Made by a program: the position numbers and the translations under genes
In this document: piece by piece, positions 60,794-64,000 of the stretch
How positions within the stretch are numbered: the stretch's first letter is position 1
Layout: each line of letters starts with the position of its first letter
The notes under the pieces: model-generated
The model's database searches: none
The model's input: only the letters and a program-made list of their open reading frames with translations
Told to the model about the DNA's origin: nothing
Assembly: GCA_965153455.1 (NCBI GenBank)
Contig: OZ234496.1
Span: 4,101,207 to 4,165,206, forward strand
DNA: 64,000 nucleotides
DNA from: Sphagnum compactum
Lineage: Eukaryota > Bryophyta > Sphagnopsida > Sphagnales
Direction of reading: 5' to 3'

Positions 60794-61550
60794 CGACGGA
60801 CTTCGCAGGGGGCAGAATTAGGGTTTGGCGCTCCTTCTCTCTGCTTTCAGCACCCATCCAGATGCCAGTTGAGGTCTTGTCCCCTGGTTTGGTGACCTTT
60901 ACCACAGTCCAAGTGTCAACAAGGTCCAACCAACACCTGACCCCCAAATTCCACGAGGTGTCCAAAAAAAAAAAAAAAATCCCAATTTTAAATGGAAATG
61001 AAGTGTACAGGACCCAGTTTGTGCCTATCTTATGAAATTAAAAAAACTTCCTTTTTTGTGTATTTCTCAATATTCTAATTATTGAACTATTGGAGGGGCA
61101 ATTAAGGTTTAATCTTTTTTTCTTTTTTTCAAATAAGGAATAATGTGTTATAACACTACAACCAATGTTTCTACATGTACCCAAGCTAGCCAATTACTTA
61201 GGTTTGAACCTAACCAGTGTTTGTGCATGTACCTAAACTATTCAATTATTTAGGTTTGGTTTTGGGTTCAATTACTTAAAACGTAATCGAAACTATCTCT
61301 TAGCGAGTTACTTAGGTTTGGTTTTGAGTTCAATTACCTAGAATGGAATTCAAATTGTGTCCTAGTACCAGAACTAGATAATTAGAACTAGGGTTTTGAA
61401 AAGTCGATGAAATCAAATGGGAATTGGCCCCTTGGGTTCTAATTTGGTTTACTTTCAAAACACCAAACCTGGATCCAGTTCTTAAATGGATCCAATAATT
61501 GGAATCAAACCAAATTATTTGAAAAAACTTGGTTTTAGTTGATGGTGAAA
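60794..61550. other. 5-prime flank of the EF-G gene and AT-rich DNA
   Basis: The first 170 bp upstream of the start are GC-richer and should contain the promoter and leader. A poly-A tract lies near 60964-60979. TTACTTAGGTTTGGTTTTG-type phrases repeat loosely near 61190-61330. No gene seen. Confidence 0.5.
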
Positions 61551-61559
61551 GGTTTAGGG

Positions 61560-62775
61560 GCTTTCACATCAAGCTTTCCACCATCCTCTCGATGGTTTTC
61601 TAACGATCTTGTTCTTGGTCATCATGTTTGACTCATTGTTGTCAATACATTATCATTATTGTCCTCTTGGTCATTTGGTAATCTTGTTATTGGTCATCAT
61701 CCTTGTTTCATTATTATTAACATTTGCATTTTGGTGGTGTTGTTTTTGGTCGTCGTGTTCATCTCGTTACTAAATGAGGATGTTTGTCATTGTCATCCTT
61801 TTAATGATCTTTTAATGGTTTTGCTCTTAATCATCACACTTATCTCATTATTATTAGCCCCCACCATCATCATTCTTTTAATGGTCTTTTGTTGATCTTG
61901 TCTTTGGTCATCATGTTTATTTCATTGTTGTAGGTTCCATGCCATCATCATCCTCTTTATGGTTTTTTGGTGATTTTATTCCTAGTTGTCATATTCATTT
62001 CATTTTTACTACCCATCACCATCATCATCCTTTTTATGATTTTCTAATGATCTTGTTCTTGGTTGTTGTTTTCAACTCATTGCTACAAGAATATTGTCAT
62101 TGCCATCCTCTTAATTTTATGGTGATCTTGTTCCTGATCATCATGTTCATTTCATTATTACAAACTCCTCACCACTATCATCTTTCTGATTGTTTTTTGG
62201 TGATCTAGTTCTTAGTTTTCATGTTCATCTCATTTCTACTAGCCATTGCCATTGTTGTCCTCTTGATAATATGTTGGTGATCTTATTAGCGTTCTTGTTC
62301 CTAGTTGTCATGACCATTTTATTACTATAAATTCCCCACCATTGTCATCCTCTTGATGGTCTATTGGTGATCTTATTCTTGATAATCATGTTCATCTCGT
62401 TATTACAAGTTCCCTCACATTGTTGTCCTCTTGATGGCCTTCTAACGATCTTGTTTTAATCGTCATAATTGTCTCATTGATGTTAACCACCATCATCATC
62501 ATCCTCTTGATGGTCTACTAGTGATTTTGTTTTTAATCGTTGTGCTCATCTCGTTGTTGTGGGCTCCTTAACATCATTATACTTGTCATGGTCTTTTTGT
62601 GGTTTTGTTCCTAATCGCCATGTTCACCTTGTTGTTGTTGGCCACCACCATCATTCTCATTTTGATAATCTTCTAGTGATTTTGTTTGTGATCATCATGT
62701 TCATCTTATTACTACAAGTTCCTTGCCATCGTTATCTTTTAATAGTATTTTAGTGATTTTATTCTTGGTCATTAT
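61560..62775. repeat. Minisatellite, about 105-120-bp unit
   Basis: About eleven diverged units share CATCATCCTCTTGATGGTCT, TTTGGTGATCTTGTTCTTGG, TCATCATGTTCATCTCATTA and TTACAAGTTCCCCACCATC-like blocks. Hydrophobic Leu/Ile/Val/Phe-rich frames across it reflect the repeat, not a membrane protein. Confidence 0.85.
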
Positions 62776-64000
62776 GCTTATCTGATTTTTTTAATAATCT
62801 TTATTTCTTTTAAAATTTATGGTTAAAGATCATGGAAGATTTCCCAAAACATCCTAAAGAGATAGCATATTTCATTGAGCCTCCATTGGAGATTGATGAT
62901 TGTGGTTTCCATTAATTTCAAATGGAGATATAAACACAACACTAGTAGATCGTTCTTCAACCACAAATGTTGCACAACAATGAGATCTGTTGGCAAAACA
63001 ATGGGATTTTACAAAAGCTATAAGCCACATAATCATAAATTGGGCTTCTTTTGCACCTTCTAACACATCTTCTTTTGAAATAATTCAAACTCAAAAAAAC
63101 CGAAGCATTTTAAATGTGTTTTTCATTATCCCAATGCCTCAATTGTAGGACTTTAAAAGGGCATCATAACCTAACACATGGCAAATGAGATTTCTACATT
63201 TCAAAAACATCTTGAGATGAATCATCGACAATTGTGGAATGAATGGATTGAATGAAATAAAGATGAAATAAAAGGAAAGAAATGTCCTACCAAAAAAAAG
63301 GTTTGGTCCCACCCCATCAACCATAATAAATTCAAGCTAAAAGGAGCCAATGGTGCACCTTTTGTCACTACTTATTCATATTTTGAAAATATCATAGGAA
63401 TATTTTTAATGTAAACTTGAAAAAATCATTAAAAATTTCATATGGTTCATACATATGTTGCATTATATTATTTTTCAAAGATGTGTTTAAAGGTTATTTT
63501 CAAAATTATGTCATTTTCAATCCATCAAGGACTATATTAAAAGTTTTTAATGTAGTGAAAAACACTGAAAAATCATTGGTTACAATGTTTTAAGAGTGTT
63601 TTTTATTCTTTTATTCTCATTAAATGAAATTTTTTAAAATCATATGTTTCCATAATATATTAAAAACATTTGTAACATTAACATAACTTGTATCACTAAA
63701 ACATGAAAACCAAGCACTACTTACATGTTCGTTGGCGCTTTCTAACTTAAATGTACCCTTATTTCTTTTTTTAGTAGTGTTGTGTTTTACACCAAGGATG
63801 ATCTTCACCAAAAGGAGTTTGAAAAAGATTTGGCATTGTTTATAACTAAGGAGTTAGTGCCCTTCTCTTTTATTAAAGCTTTTATTTAAGAAAGTTATAT
63901 ATGAAATAAAAGTCCTCATCTTAATTTTCCATCAAGGTGAGCCTTTGTCAATGAAACCTTGCTTAGGATGGTAAAGAAAGCCAAAAACAAATACATTTCA
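62776..64000. other. AT-rich DNA, no recognised feature
   Basis: Short open frames only; none recognisable. Confidence 0.4.

Noticed and set aside
61659-62753. Hydrophobic membrane-protein-like frames
   Set aside because: The minisatellite yields repeated Leu/Ile/Val/His codons; there is no start context, family or splice structure.

Overview
The window is nuclear DNA from a land plant. It is AT-rich, has spliceosomal introns, carries (TTTAGGG)n telomere-type repeats and telo-boxes, encodes a plant-only GRAS transcription factor, and contains a nuclear copy of a plant mitochondrial atp9 fragment. Compact introns beside long repeat-rich intergenic DNA suggest, but do not prove, a non-flowering plant (lycophyte, fern or bryophyte).

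Four intact genes could be assembled exon by exon, with reading frame kept across every junction. (1) An inositol-monophosphatase family enzyme lies on the minus strand (10 exons, 336 codons, 4935-8762). (2) Starting 143 bp away and facing the other way is a small membrane protein resembling the V-ATPase assembly factor Pkr1 (3 exons, 138 codons, 8906-10526). The shared gap carries telo-box repeats and looks like a bidirectional promoter. (3) A GRAS transcription factor of the LISCL/SCL14 type is on the plus strand (5 exons, 664 codons, 46881-50304), behind a roughly 1.2 kb tandem-repeat leader. (4) Mitochondrial elongation factor G is on the minus strand (19 exons, 775 codons, 52443-60793), convergent with the GRAS gene. 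These are gene islands at about 5-10.5 kb and 45-61 kb.

The DNA between is old mobile and repetitive sequence. About 14.1-23.3 kb holds a decayed Helitron2/Helentron-type element: Rep with an HUH motif, a PIF1-like helicase and an endonuclease. It is split by about 4.6 kb that starts with the atp9 fragment and continues as CTACCTA-type satellite-like DNA. A 6,004-bp element at 25540-31543 has terminal inverted repeats and a perfect 9-bp target duplication (Mutator-like). It carries a decayed multi-exon zinc-finger-like gene and many internal tandem repeats rather than a recognisable transposase. A 373-bp relative with the same ends sits at 39913-40285. Two copies of one MITE family (32674-33013, 43668-43952), a 827-bp foldback with 375-bp arms (41286-42112), a LINE reverse-transcriptase remnant (about 42.8-43.1 kb, minus) and several dispersed repeats fill the rest of 31-45 kb.

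The left edge (1-4.1 kb) has a diffuse GGCCAAGGTT-type repeat field and a broken, possibly STOP1-like zinc-finger gene; part of it recurs inside an intron of the EF-G gene. The right edge (61.5-62.8 kb) is a long minisatellite. No rRNA, intact tRNA, CRISPR array or viral gene was seen.
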